NCBI RefSeq assembly: GCF_019399895.1
Contig: NC_091883.1
Location: 1,034,377-1,098,376 of the forward strand
Direction of reading: 5' to 3'
Origin: Cardiocondyla obscurior
Taxonomy: Eukaryota > Arthropoda > Insecta > Hymenoptera > Formicidae
Length of the DNA: 64,000 nt
Shown here piece after piece: positions 26,338 to 39,300 of this stretch. A model generated the notes under the pieces. It was not told the DNA's origin and ran no database searches. It saw only the letters and a program-made list of their open reading frames with translations. The translations under genes and the position numbers were made by a program. The first letter of the stretch is position 1. Each line of letters starts with the position of its first letter.

Positions 26338-26370
26338 TGTCTTCCGCTTGCCAACTGTCCCAGGTGTACG
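26338..26370 (+). promoter_or_regulatory. Paired E-box motif, copy 2
   Basis: GCCAACTGTCCCAGGTGTAC at 26350-26369 matches the block at 14115-14140 apart from one extra G between the two E-boxes and a GTGT insertion in copy 1. The resemblance continues upstream (TCTTCCGCT against TCTTCTCGCT). The CAACTG/CAGGTG spacing is 3 bp here. The role is inferred from the motif and from its position upstream of a proneural gene. Confidence 0.3.
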
Positions 26371-29300
26371 CGGGCCCAGGTCGAAGGAGAGGAGGCCCGG
26401 GAAGACTCGAGGCGTGTGGCTGGCGCGTGCTGCTAGTCCTCGATTTCGATTCCCCGCCCTTAAGTTGCTTCCGATCGTTCCCTTGACTGCCATCGCCACC
26501 ACCACCATCACCGCCGCCACGGTTCGCACCACCGCCGCCGCCGGCATCGTCACGCTTAACGAACACGCGAAGCGAAGTCCCTTCGTGCTTAAAGACACAA
26601 AAATTCACTCGTTATGCTCGTCCGTCTCTTTCACATTCCCTCCTGGCGAACGCCGTGCTTTCTCCAAGCGACGAGACGCACACATGCCCGATTATGCGTT
26701 TCTACGTTTCGATATTTAGTTTATCCGCTCATCTCTGAAGTGTTGTTCAATTTTTAAAATTCTCCGAGCTTGAATTCAACGAGTATTACACAATCGTGAA
26801 ATATAGAAGCGGGAAGTATCATTTAATACGCCGCTTTTCGCTCTCTTAAAAACTCAACAATTTGATTTACATGTCTGTCGAACAAATAATATTTTATATA
26901 TTTGATTATTGAATTGTGCAAATAATGCAAAAACATTTTGAATTGCATCTGAAATTTGTGCTCTTGATCGATCCGCTTTCGTATACTCGTTTAAAAGATA
27001 AAAACGAACGTAAAAATTATGACATTAAATTTCCAACGCGATTAGGTTTTCTCAACGCTCGCATACGCCACTCGTGTCTTTCGTCCTAATCTGATTTATT
27101 TATGAAATGCTAAACATGCTTAATGCTTTCGGCAGGGACCGCCGCGTCCTTGCGTCTCGCTAAACTGCGGCGGTGATCATTTCCCAATTATGGAAATCGC
27201 GCAACGAATGCATGTATATACATACTTATCTATGAGGTAGGGACCTGGCTCCGATTCGTGCAGAAACGACGGCGATCTTCGTGCAGACGCATCTGATCTC
27301 AGCGGTAGATTATTGATTATAGATTTTCGCGTGCGTGCCGACCTCGGGCGATAATTTGATTCGAACAATCGTCTTGGTTGTTAGAAGTCAGTCACGGTAC
27401 CGCGGCGTCGGGATAATTACGAGACGAGATTATGTTTGTCTCACACGTGTTACACATCACACGCCTGTAGACGAATTTGAAAGTGCCGAAGAATCACTAA
27501 AATTGCATTACTCGCGGCGAAGAGCGTGCCAAGAAACATGTTTGAACGATCGATCAACATTGTGTTCTTGCTCAATCTCAGCCGTACTCTACTTTATATT
27601 CTCGTGCCTTTTTGTTGCATTCCTCCGTTCTGTTCATCCAGCCTCTTCCTGAAAGCCGTAAATTTGATCGAGATCGATTTCTTCTCCAAGTCATCAATGC
27701 AAGCGCGAATTTTTTTAATTAAAACGTCCAGGGAAAGAAATTACATTTATAAATGCATAGATTTGTTAAAAATTAGTACAAGTATTAAACGTTAATTGAA
27801 TTTCTTTCTCTTTTCATGGATTCTCGTTAAAAAAAAAAAAGAAAAAAAAATTCGAGCGTGGTTTCTCAACCGTTCCGTCTTCTTCTTCGTTTTAGGTCTG
27901 CGCGTATAAATGTATCTTCGCGTCTTCGCCGATGACCTTAGGCAATCGGTAGATTCACACATAGGTAGAATCGTATGCCGTGGAATATACTTATCCTTCC
28001 CTTCGTCTGCACACCGCGCGACAGTCCGAATCTCTTCGGGAATCAAGTTTCGCGTTGCTAATTTTGTAACATTCTCGAGTCCAGCGCGCGAGAAAGCAAA
28101 AATCGAATGGCACGCGAGGCACATATATATACAATGGCCGCAACATCGAACGATGCCGGATCATTGTGGCAGAAAAGCGGCCCTTTTGATAGTTCTAAGC
28201 TGCGTTAGCATTTCTATGGCGACCGGAATATGCGTCGGTTGGTTCGTCGAAAAAATCGGTGCCGCGCCTGCGGCCGTCATTGTGCAACGCGGCCGACCGA
28301 CAGGTTAAACCGTTTAGCCATTTATCCCGTCATTGACGCTAATCAGGAACGTTATTGGCATTGTACCGGGCGAGAGAAATATTTACGGGAGATTTTTCAC
28401 GCGCGCGGCGTGATTCGGGCAGAGACGTGTAAATCGCGCCGCGATTTTGCCCGTTGCTACAAAGGGATCGTCTTCACGCGAACGAGATTGTCGCGGTATT
28501 GGTGGCTCACCCCGATATCGATGAATAACCGATCATCAGCGAGTAACTACTGTATCTTTCTTTATTTCTCTTTTCCCGGCCGCAATCGCGTGTAAGATTA
28601 TCTTTTCACGACTGAGAACATCATTCTACGATAATTTATTTTTCAAGGCGATTTTTAAAGAGATTACCTGTCAGATATTAATATTCATCTTCCAATTTTT
28701 CGTTAACGTTACTGCAAGGCACTTTTCTTATAAGGGAAAATTAAAAAAATAATTAATTTACACGCGCACGTAATTTTTGCTGCGCCCACACTTCATCTGA
28801 CGTTGAAAGAAAGGATTTCGTGGGAAAGGTATCCCGCCCACAACAGGATCGCAACCCGGTTTGAATTGGTCGAAACTTTCTCAAAGTCTGGAAACCAGGG
28901 CGTTTCGCTCGATAGCACCGTTAATCTAAAGAATTGGGCATTTTTATGGTTTTTATAGCTGTTAGAGATCCTGGGATCGCGCACTGGTTTTCGGGTGTTA
29001 ACGCGGCTAAGGGCGGAAAATTCTTCCAACGCTATTGCCTGCTTTCAAGCGGCTCCATCGACAGATCCTAGTCTTTTTTTCTTTTGTCTCGAAAGAGCTG
29101 GTTATCTTCAAGTTTTTTTTTTTTATATTTCGAGTAACTAATATATTAATTTTGCTCAAAGTAATTGCACCCGATGATAAAACGTATCGTTTGTTGCGGA
29201 GTCTCGATGCAAAGTTGATCCGGGGATGAACTATAATATATCTTTGTATGCGAGACCACACAAGTCGACTAGCGCATTAAACTTGGCATACAGGCTCGGC

Positions 29301-32300
29301 AGAACAATCAACGGTAACTATATATTCAATTTTTATATTTGAATATTAAGCAGTGGCGCATCCTGTTGTCGACGACCTGTCTCCCTCCGCGGCACCCAGG
29401 CCTCGCGTTCTCACAATCGAAATCGCGCATACATAAGATGGGTAACGCTTCTTCTTTTTTTCGCTTGTTATACGATGTCCAGGAATCGCTAAAGGCACGG
29501 ACCGTATGGCTATACTTTTGACGCACCTCATTACCGCGCTATTACATTTCTATTACGCCGAGTACCATTTGCGATCCGAAATTTATCCCGGCGTATATTC
29601 CAGGCACTAACTTTTTTCGAGAGCTGAATTTATCTTTATTATAGACACTTTTTAAATCTTATCGTAGACATTTCAAATATTTTTATTTATTATTAAAATT
29701 TGCATTTTAATAATACCCTGCGCGATTGGATAGGCTTAACTTTGGACGTCGATATACAACGTTAGAAAAAATCCGACGCGGCGGAAAATTCGTCGGGCAG
29801 CCGAGAGATCATCCACCGTCATAATTACCCGCGACGTCTAGCGGGCAGGTAACCCGTTCATTTTTAAACTATGATAAACTAGCGCTTGCCTACGGGGCTA
29901 AGAATTTGCCTCTATGATTTATGCTAATGCGACGGACCTACCCCAAAGCAGCTTTTACTAAACGCTCTATTAGGCTTAAGTTAATTACGACTACCTTCCT
30001 GCGGCGGGCTGGCCCGACGCCGATCGTTACCATATTACAATACATATATTACACCCGATTAACGAAGCCGGCGCGCACATTTCGTAAATGTTGAAAAACA
30101 CGAGGGTGGTCGGTTGGTGATTGCAAGTGACTCCGCTTCTCTCTCCTTGGCTTTTATATCATTTGTAGGAAGGTATACATTTTCCTTTATTGCGCCCTTT
30201 GTTTTCTCCATCGTCTCCGTCGGCGGGCTGGAGTTTCCTTTAATCAAACGCATCTAATATATGATTATTATAACTCTTATTATCGCAAACATTTACGTGA
30301 TGTGATTACATATAAAATGTGTTCTATGCTTAAGTTTAACGGTAATTATTTACAAATCATTTTGTAATCCATCATCTCTTTATCATTGACATTTAATAAT
30401 GCACGAATTAATCTGATTCAGTTTGTAACATTTTTATATTTATAAAAATATTGCTTAGAAAATTACTAGATTTGTATTGCGTTGATAAATTTTTTTAAAT
30501 CGCAAAAATTTTACGGCGAGCCATGACAGCCGGGTTGTATATCACGTCGCGACGAGATGAACATTGTTGGAAACGATGGACCGCGCATTTTTAAACGTCT
30601 TCGCATTGGACGGCCGAAAAAGCGGCGACCACCGAGATGAGGATCTCGAATCTACGTTCTTCCGGATACGACGAACGATTATCGACAATAACTTCATTTT
30701 ACCCTGGGAACGATTTCCCGGTGGTTTTTGGTGCGTCTGATCGCGCCGCGGCCGAGGCACGCCGCCTAGTTATTTGCGCGCGCCCCGATATGCCATTTCG
30801 TCGAACGTAATCGCTAATTGACCCCCGAAATTTCAGGGAAGGGCATAAAGTCGCAAACGAGAAGCGGACCCACCCTCGTGACGGTGGCGTCGTTTACGCT
30901 TCCACGCCGCGGTTGACCACTGAAAGCGTAAGCTAGCTGACTAGCTGTCGTCAGCTATGGAATACCCGATCGCTCGTGGAATCGGCTTTATGACTTCGAC
31001 GAACGCGCGTTCTGCTATCGAGGATCGTAGTCTTCTTTGCTGGCGATAAAAAAAAATAAAATAAAATAGAGAGGAACGAAAAAGCAGATCTTATTAATAT
31101 TTTAATATCATTTAATTTTTATTTATTTGATAATACAATAAATTAAATTAATATTTGTAATTTTTAAACGAGCTACGATATGAAGCTGAATGAAATTACG
31201 AAGCCGTCAATGGCCGATTCCACGAGCGACCGTGCCGGACGACCCTTAGAGACGTAGAATTAGATCGATTGGCGTTCCCGAGACGAAGAAATCACCGCTC
31301 GTCTCGTTTCGAGCCTTCGTTACGGCAAGGGGGTCTCGTTTGAGAAATGTTTCACGCGTCCGGCAGAATAGAGGAACGCACGTCATGCTTAGAAATCACT
31401 AAGCAGCAGCATAACGAAACGAACGGCGGTGGGCATAGTAGTAGCGCTCTCCCGTAAGGAGAGACAAAATGAGGAATCTGAAAAGCGGAACCGTATAATG
31501 TGGTAATTGTATTCCCAGAATCAGCGCGGCACGCACTCTCCTAACAAGCCTCCGCGATAGTCTGTCTGGCTAGCTGTAGGCACGAGAACGAGACCGAGAA
31601 TTATTCTGCCACCCATCAGTAGACGTAGTTCACCCGATAATTAAAGAAAAAAAACTAAAGAACTAAAGATGCTGGCGACAAATTATTGCGTGTATGTTGG
31701 GCCATTTTATATTTTTTATCTTTATTAAAAGAATCTTTTTGTATAATTCTAATTCGTGTATTAATATTATTAATAATTAAATAAGTATCTATCAAAATAA
31801 TAAAAACGATCGTCGGATACAAAATAAATTAATATTAGCGCGAGGAGTTTATTTAAAATAATGTACCGAATGTAATAATCTCTTGTGGAATTTCTTTTTT
31901 TTTTATTTTATGGAATTTTCTAAATTCGGAAATTTGTGGATGAGTTAGTGAGTGAGTTGCAAGTTAGGAAAGACGGCAATTTTTTCTCGGAAGGCAGCAA
32001 TAATGATTTTGGGTTAATTGCTCGCTTTCGATCTAATGGACAACATATCTATCAGTATGCTAGATTCAATGAATTATTAATGAAACGTGGTTCTGGCGAG
32101 GGGGAGGGAAAGGTTAGTGTCGACCGCGGCGGTCATCTCAAAGATCGGGGTGGAATAAATGACGACCCTAAAAATATAAGAATCCCAGCCTCGAAATATT
32201 TTGTCTAATCCGCGAAAGCACACGTCTCTATCTGCGATTGCATATTCATCGGACCAGCCCTTGCGGGGTGCGGGGCTGACACGGAATGAGAATTCTTCGT

Positions 32301-34463
32301 GGAGGGCCAGCGAAGGGTTCGCCGTCATACGGTGCTCTCATAAATTTCCGCTAGTTGCCGGGTAACATGTTATTTGCCACCGAGCTCCACAAATGAGTTC
32401 ACTTTGTATTTAATTACTCAACTCACGCCCAGGGCGTATCCCGATAGCGGATCCACCCTGCGCCGCGTTGGTTTGTCTCGCAATTCTTCATCTCCGCTTC
32501 TTTCTTCCTCGTCGTATCTGTAACGACTTCTCATCTCAGATACTGCGGCTCTTAACATCTCCCTCCTCCCCCAACGTTTTACTTATCAAATAAAATTTTC
32601 TGACTCTTTCCGTATTTTTATAAAAAAAAAAAAAAATTACGCCAACGATCCTTAAGAATTGTTTATTATATTTACTTTCATGGTTCATCCTGTTTGAAAG
32701 TATCTTTCGTGGGGTCTTATGGTTTTGGCATTTTCAGCTTGCGTTTGTTGTGAGAAAATCAAATTATGAGCCGTGTAATTTCGGTTCTTTGGGAAAGCGG
32801 TTTTTTGATAAATGCGTTATCTCGTCGGTTCCGATTGTACCGGCGAGTTCTGGCAAGCCGAGGAGCTCAGACTCGCAGCGAGATGAGTGGGTTGAGCGCG
32901 TAACTTCGACGTCACGAGGCAGGTAGATACAAAGGTAAAAGGTGGAAGTATATATATATGTATAGGTGGATTAGGGCAAGGGCAGAGAGGCAGGTAGGGC
33001 CAGACTTACGCTTCGCCGTCCTAATTATTGGTTCCGCCACAATTCCATCCGTGGAACGAGATGATAATAGATGAAAGCGATCAATTTTTAAATTGCGCCT
33101 GATGAACGGAAAAAAAGCGAGAATATCTCGCACGGGATATTGGAAATCGAAGGGGGACGATGCAAGAAAAATCTCGCACCACCTGGGGCCGATATCTATA
33201 CGTAATGAGCTGTAAGAAAAAAAAAAAAAAAAGAAAGAAAAAAAAACAATTGTTTTAAGAAGAGCCTAGAGTATCGTGATATCTCAAAGTTCTTTTTAAC
33301 TTTTTAAAACTTTTAATATTTTGCTTTCAAAAATTTTCCTTTTCGTCTACGTTTTTATTTTTTTTTCTATCTTTTTAAAAAACTTTCCGGAGCACGCGAG
33401 AATGCGCGTCAAGCCGCGAAGTCGCGTGCATTCGCATTTTGTCCTTGCCGAAAAGATACGGAAGGTTTTTAAGTAGAGGATTATCGCCCCGACTACTTAG
33501 GAAGAATTTTCGGGCGGCTGTGAGGCGATCTCCGAAATCCAAAACGGCTGCGCGCTCGGAATGGGGAATGACAGAGATCGGGTTGCTACGGACCACCGTG
33601 TCGCGGTCGCCGCAAACCTTATCCTACCTGTTTTCGCTAATTGAGCGAGTAAAGATGTAACTGGACCTTACGCCCCTAAAGTATTTGCACCCTTTTGTGC
33701 AGACGCGATCCGTTTTTATCCCGGGAAAGCGAGCGACCCCGGTTCGTATAGCGCTTCTTTCTTCAGGCTTTAAAACCGCATTGAGAGATCGACTGTGTGT
33801 ATATATTCATTTATTACTATTAATTAATTAAATTAATAAATTAATTGTAGATCGGTATAAAATTATTACGATTAGTGACGACAATTATATAAAATTCATA
33901 ACGCGATCTAATTACTTGATCTCTATAACTTGCCAACTTCCGTTATATCTGACAGCAAGGTGCATATTTTTCTTCGCGCACGTGTTAAGGGTGATTTTCC
34001 GGTGTCGCGCTTGAAGTAACGCAAGAATATATCGACCGTGAAACGAAAGAGTGCCCTAACATCGGCATTATTACGAGAAATATGGTTGTCGTCGTTATTT
34101 CGTTTCACGATGTCCGCTTCTGCGTCGAAGGAAGCTCACGAAGAGCTACATCGTACGACTTAGGGAAGTCGATCCGACTAATCTAGCTTGGTTTAATTTC
34201 GAGAACGCTTGACCGCGATTCATTCGCTCGCTACTCAAGTTCCTCTGCTTACATCTTTTTGTGCGCTATGAGTTTAATGGCTACGCGGCTCCATGTGCGA
34301 GGAGATCGTATACGTGTACAACGGAGGCGCCGGGCCACCTGTTGCGGCCCCCGCTTGCGTACCCCAGTCTTGAGGCCCCGGTACCACCGCAAAGTGGGGA
34401 ACCGGGCTCGACCACGATTGGAGGCCCGGCACGTGCTACGAGAGGGTGCCTTGCTCCGCGAAC
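26371..34463. other. Gene desert upstream of atonal, right part
   Basis: Alternating CpG-rich and AT-rich DNA, for example AT-rich around 30250-30500, 31080-31160 and 33790-33900. I see no exons, RNA genes or element ORFs. A + strand frame at 31936-32208 is the most protein-like, but it ends without homology or splice signals and is not called. Confidence 0.5.
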
Positions 34464-34795
34464 GCATAAATATCCCAGCGGTAGTCCACCCGGCTTCAGA
34501 ACCACCCCGTGGCTTGACTTGACCAACGCGAGAGTCATCTCTGCTATTTTAATATCGCAGTCTTAGTATCGTGCTCTTCGACACATTATTTCGTTTTGGT
34601 TGCGACTTCGATAGGAGGAGTAGGCCGCGGAGCAAAAAAAGAGACAGCGTCTTCGTTCTCCATCCGTTCGTCATTCAGCAAAGTGCGAAACAGTGAAAGG
34701 GATTTTTTTGAACGAGGAAAAAAGAGCGACGGGTCTTTGCTCTTCAAGCGAAGCGGTCGCACGCGCGTGATTTGTTCCATCGCGCAGATTCTGCT
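34464..34795 (+). promoter_or_regulatory. Putative core promoter and 5' leader of atonal
   Basis: A TATA-like CATAAATATC lies at about 34465-34474, with a CA-containing initiator-like TTCAGA about 28 bp downstream. That would leave a leader of roughly 300 nt before ATG 34796. An E-box CACGTG sits upstream near 34430. No splice acceptor is needed before the start codon. The TATA call is from sequence alone and is weak. Confidence 0.35.
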
Positions 34796-35653
34796 ATGGA
34801 ACTGCAGGAGATGTTCCGCTATGGATACATGTTCCCGCCGCGCGAGGACGAGCCGCTCGTATCAGCCTGCGCGTACCTGGATTTGCCGAGTTACGCGAAG
34901 ACGACGAGTAAGACGGTCGGTCTCCCGCCCGTGAGCACCCTCGCTGTGCCGCAAAGTCTCGTCTACGATAGCAGTAACTGTAGCGACGGCTGGCACACCC
35001 CCAGTCCTACCGCTAGTTTGCGCTCCGTTAGTCCCGCCACTACATTGTCAATCTCGTCGGAACCGGAAACGATTAATAGCGCCCCGACATATCGGCTGCT
35101 AGGCTCGACCGTGAAAGATAAGAGAAACGCGACGACGAAAAGAGGATCGCTCACCCTGGCAGGTATCACGAGCAAGCGGCTGCACGTTGACACGATGGAT
35201 CATTTCGTGGCCGAAGAAATGATCCATCTGGACGGCGAACGCGAGGACGCCGAAGAGATAGTCACTCTTGATCCCGACAAAGCGCGGTCCTGCCACGGCA
35301 GCGTTATCAGCAACTCCAGCAGCGGCCTGTCCGACAGAACGCTGGACGGCGACAGCGAGGAAGATCCGGACGACGTCAGCGACGGTGGCGGGGACCATCC
35401 GGAAAACGCGCACGTCACTTCCGGGGCCCGCGATCCTCGCAGAAGAGGCAAGTACGTTAACTCGACTATCGTACGGAAACGCCGGCTGGCCGCAAACGCG
35501 CGCGAAAGAAGACGGATGCAAAATCTAAACAAGGCGTTTGACAGACTGCGAGCCTACCTGCCGTCTCTGGGCAACGACAGACAGTTATCGAAATACGAGA
35601 CTCTGCAGATGGCTCAATCTTACATCACCGCGCTTTACGATTTGCTGCAGTGA
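34796..35653 (+). CDS. ato: Proneural bHLH transcription factor atonal
   Basis: Atonal heterodimerises with the E protein Daughterless on E-boxes and specifies chordotonal organ and founder photoreceptor precursors. The single exon encodes 285 residues from ATG 34796, starting MELQEMFRYGYMFPPREDE. The first 220 residues are low-complexity, with Ser/Thr-rich and acidic segments such as DSEEDPDDVSDGGG. The bHLH domain occupies about residues 227-285, at the very C-terminus as in Drosophila ato: basic region RRLAANARERRRMQNLN, helix 1 KAFDRLRAYLPSLG, then NDRQLSKYETLQMAQSYITA. The basic region's NARER and the loop NDRQLSKYETLQMAQ place it in the Atonal group proper and not amos/cato or neurogenin. 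Intronless, as usual for this family. An open frame continues upstream to 34772, but without an ATG. Confidence 0.93.
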   Translation: MELQEMFRYGYMFPPREDEPLVSACAYLDLPSYAKTTSKTVGLPPVSTLAVPQSLVYDSSNCSDGWHTPSPTASLRSVSPATTLSISSEPETINSAPTYRLLGSTVKDKRNATTKRGSLTLAGITSKRLHVDTMDHFVAEEMIHLDGEREDAEEIVTLDPDKARSCHGSVISNSSSGLSDRTLDGDSEEDPDDVSDGGGDHPENAHVTSGARDPRRRGKYVNSTIVRKRRLAANARERRRMQNLNKAFDRLRAYLPSLGNDRQLSKYETLQMAQSYITALYDLLQ

Positions 35654-36320
35654 AGAGGAGAAAAACGCGAGTGCGCTGTTCGATACCGGAATTAGCTTTC
35701 TAACGCCGGCAAAGAGAAACCGACCGAAACGAATATTTAATTCGCGAGTTCTTTCCTTATGATATTTGTTGCGCAGCTGAATTAATTGCGAGGGTGAGCG
35801 ATACGCGGAAGATGCTTAAGCAGAGGAATAGGAAGTAGTAGATCGACTCTGTAATATAATGATTTGAGAAAACAATATTGTATACAGCTAATGTTATCGC
35901 ATACGTGCCTTTAAGTTGTACATGTAGCTGATAAATTGAACGAGAGATTACTTCGATTAGTTCTTACCGCCTTTGAAACACGCTTGGGAATAATCTTTGA
36001 TACTTACAGCGAGCTTCGTTGTTTAAAAAAATGTTCTAGCTTACGAAATTATTTTTTATTCATAGAAATTGCATAAATACTGAAAAATGTGATAACGACA
36101 GATAAAAGATCTCATACAGAGTGTTAACGTTAAGCGTGTAAATAAATCTGTAAATTTCTGTATTATAATCATTTAGATTAATTAATTTTAGGTGCTGTAT
36201 TATACCACCTGCCGACTGTGTATACTATAATTTATTTTTAACAAAGCGTTTAGCTGTAGTTTTTTTTTTCTTTTTTGCGAGACTGAAAATGCGTAATATT
36301 TTTACAAAATAAATCCATTC
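35654..36320 (+). other. atonal 3' UTR and poly(A) signals
   Basis: Increasingly AT-rich sequence after the TGA. AATAAA-type signals occur near 36140 (GTAAATAAATC) and 36309 (AAATAAATCC), either of which could end the transcript. ATTTA-like motifs are present but were not counted. Confidence 0.4.
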
Positions 36321-39300
36321 CAAAACAATTATTCTAGTATTAGGAATCTCAGCCTTCAAATATTTGCGTATATAATACCTGAAATTATTTTAATTGCAGA
36401 TTTAATAGTTTTTTAAAATGATTCTCGTTTAATTTCGCGATTAGTTTTCGCGCCGAGTATCTCCGTTATTTTTTCATGCGTATGTCTTCGGTAGATTGTC
36501 GATTTACTTTTCGTGCGTGCACGCAACTCTTTGGAGCAGGAATTCGCGTCGGGGCCGATGGATGGATGGATGGATGGATGAATGAGTATCCGTCGAAGAA
36601 GCAAAAGAGATGGGCAGCACCATCATCGGTGGTCCGGTCGTTATATGAAACCCGCGCGACGCGTCGGTGCCTGGTTTCATTGCAATTTGAGAACCTGCAG
36701 ACTTCTTCCTTCGGCAATGACTCTTCTTCCTTCCCTTTCTTCTTTTTCGCGCACTCCGCTCGAGAGCCGCAAAACTGGCGAAAAAATCCCTTTTCTTACG
36801 GTCTTTCTTTTTTTAATTGCAAAACGCTTATCGGTTTGTATCTCGTTTATCGAACAATTAATTTTCCTAATTATTCAAGATTGTGTTAACTTCCTGATAT
36901 TCAGCTCCCAAGTTTCACGTACGACAACATGCAAGCGCGAACTTCTGTGTGCTACAGAAGTTAGATAAATATAAAATTCTTCGGAATATGAATAAACGGA
37001 GAGATGCGGCGTTTAAGTCAATATCGCGGCGTCATAAACTGACCAGATACGACAATAGAAATGCCTTTACCTTTTCGCGTTTAATATTATTTGGAGGCTA
37101 GAGCAAACTTCCGTGTGCAAACCTCCCTTTCAACTGGAACGGCGTGAAAAACGAACCTCAAGTGCTAATATGTAGTTCAACATCCCTTTTTCCGAAGATG
37201 CGTTTCGCCAATTGTTTTATTGCACATCACGGTTAATAAAATAATTTTTTTAATGTTCAATTATTCGCATCTTCGGCGCGAAACTCAAAGATTTAATTAG
37301 TCTCTCTCTCTTTCTCTCTTTCTTTCTCGCGGAATTTTTAGGAAACTTATCAATTAAAATATTTAGAAAACTAATTAGCGGCATTTAGCTTCCTTCGCTC
37401 CTGTTAGAGTTCCGATAAAATCAAACTGCCACGTGATTATCGCCGATTCGTAGTCGTATCCAACGAGGATCTCGACAAAGAAAGAAAGAGCACCGACTCG
37501 GTGCCACCGAGAGAATCAAGGGCCGCTGTGGGAAAAAAAGAGAGGCGGAGACAGGCCCTTTTAGACGAGAGAATGTAAGTATTCCCCGAGGCAATTAATT
37601 TTGCGAAGTCGACTACCACCTTCGCTCTGTCAGGAGGCCCTGCTTTCTGACAAAGGGGAGTCCGGCTACTTTCGCGATCGCCAAGGGGTTGCGTAGAAAA
37701 AAAAAAGGGGAAGGAAGATAAAGGAACGAACGCCGCCGCGTTGTCGTCTGATCTTGGAGATTGCTTTATTTGAGAGACGGTCTAACGCGCTCGTCGCATA
37801 CGCAGCCGAATATTCTTGGTCCTACAGATCGTTCTGGCTCCTCGCATCGGGATTCGGTGTCCGGATAGCGTAATCTCGCGACTGGATCGAGCGATAGCCA
37901 CGATCGGCTGGTCGAAATTTGTCGGCGTCGAGCGCGTATTCGGGCAGCAGCCCCTGGATCTTCGCAGCACCTGTGTCTCTTAAACTCCTTCTTTACCTCC
38001 TTCCTCCTCTTCGGCCGAGGTCAGGTATACTGAATAGTAATTTATGGATAAGATACCTAAGTGACTGGAATTAAGGATCGCGACGAAATATTCGGCAGAA
38101 ATGTGCATCTCGTTGCGCTCGGCTGATAGAAGTATTCCTTAAATTTCGCATTAATTTCTGAACAGAGGCTGAGCTTCTTCTTTTTTTTTTTTTTTTTGTA
38201 AGACTAAAGAGTAAGTTCTGTTCGTATTAATCGCAAAAATAATATTTTTAATATTTAAAATTAGGCAATTTTTTTAAAAATAATTTTTGTAGCTTTAAAG
38301 TCGATCGACAGCTGAATATATTTTCGCGCTTTTAAATAATCGCCGGAACCGAAGTCTCTCGGACCGGACGCGTGGCAGAAACTCAGCCACGTGGGAAAAG
38401 ATAAACAACGATACGGGTCCGCTCCTCGTGCACCCGTCGTGGAGGAATTACTCGGTAGACATAAATCAATCTGTCCTCGCCGACGACGTTTCGCTACCGT
38501 TCGCGCGACCAAGTCGCGGCCAGCGTGCCTTCAGCCTACTCGTGCAGGTTTCAGTCTGCTGTATAATACATTCGGCGAACCCGCCCGGGCTTGTACACGG
38601 GGAAAATGTTTCCATTTTACAAGGCAGCGGCGGAGAAATGAATAAATGTACGGGGGCTGGCTCTCGGCCGCAGATGCGGAGTCGGGAACTTCCATAAACG
38701 TATCGTCGCGATAGGAAGAGTCGCAATAATCGACAAACGCGAAAGATAATTCGTATCCGCTTACAATAGATATCGCTGGATAGGGCTGGGACCCTCTAAA
38801 ATCGTCGCACGATCCGGGTGGTCCGACGGAAGTCGATCGCGCGTATTGTCTACGAAGAAAGGGCGGTAGAGCTCTATCTCCTTTTCGTCATGAGATGCCA
38901 CGAAATTGTATCGCGGTCCCACGATGCAATATCTCTTACAGCGCGCCTGCTCGTGCGTGATCCCGCGAACGCTTCCGGATTATAGGCGCAGGTAGACGGA
39001 CAGCTCGATCCTGAAGAAGGCAACGAGCAACACGACCGCCCATTGTGCCGCGCGCCGATGATCCTGCGTCCGCGCGTCTCAAATCGTAAATCGGCGAGGG
39101 TCCTCGTACCTGCGAGATCGCTTTTCCCAGCGCGTCTCGACTCCACCTTGGAGAACCGATACGGTATCTCGTAATCTTTTCGTGTCCTCGATTATCTCAG
39201 AGTATCGAAGACTGCGCGAGACAGTTGCTTGCTTTACTATCCCCACGAAAATATTCGCGCAGCAAAATATCTTTTACCCGGCGATTCGGTTAAATATTAA

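Noticed and set aside
26195..26719. Overlapping 120-140-codon frames in GC-rich DNA
   Set aside because: Four overlapping frames on both strands, with Gly/Ala/Thr simple-repeat translations and no recognised domain.
34249..34566. Overlapping frames of 70-100 codons just upstream of atonal
   Set aside because: GC-rich promoter DNA open on both strands; no conserved domain, and the atonal gene needs no upstream coding exon.
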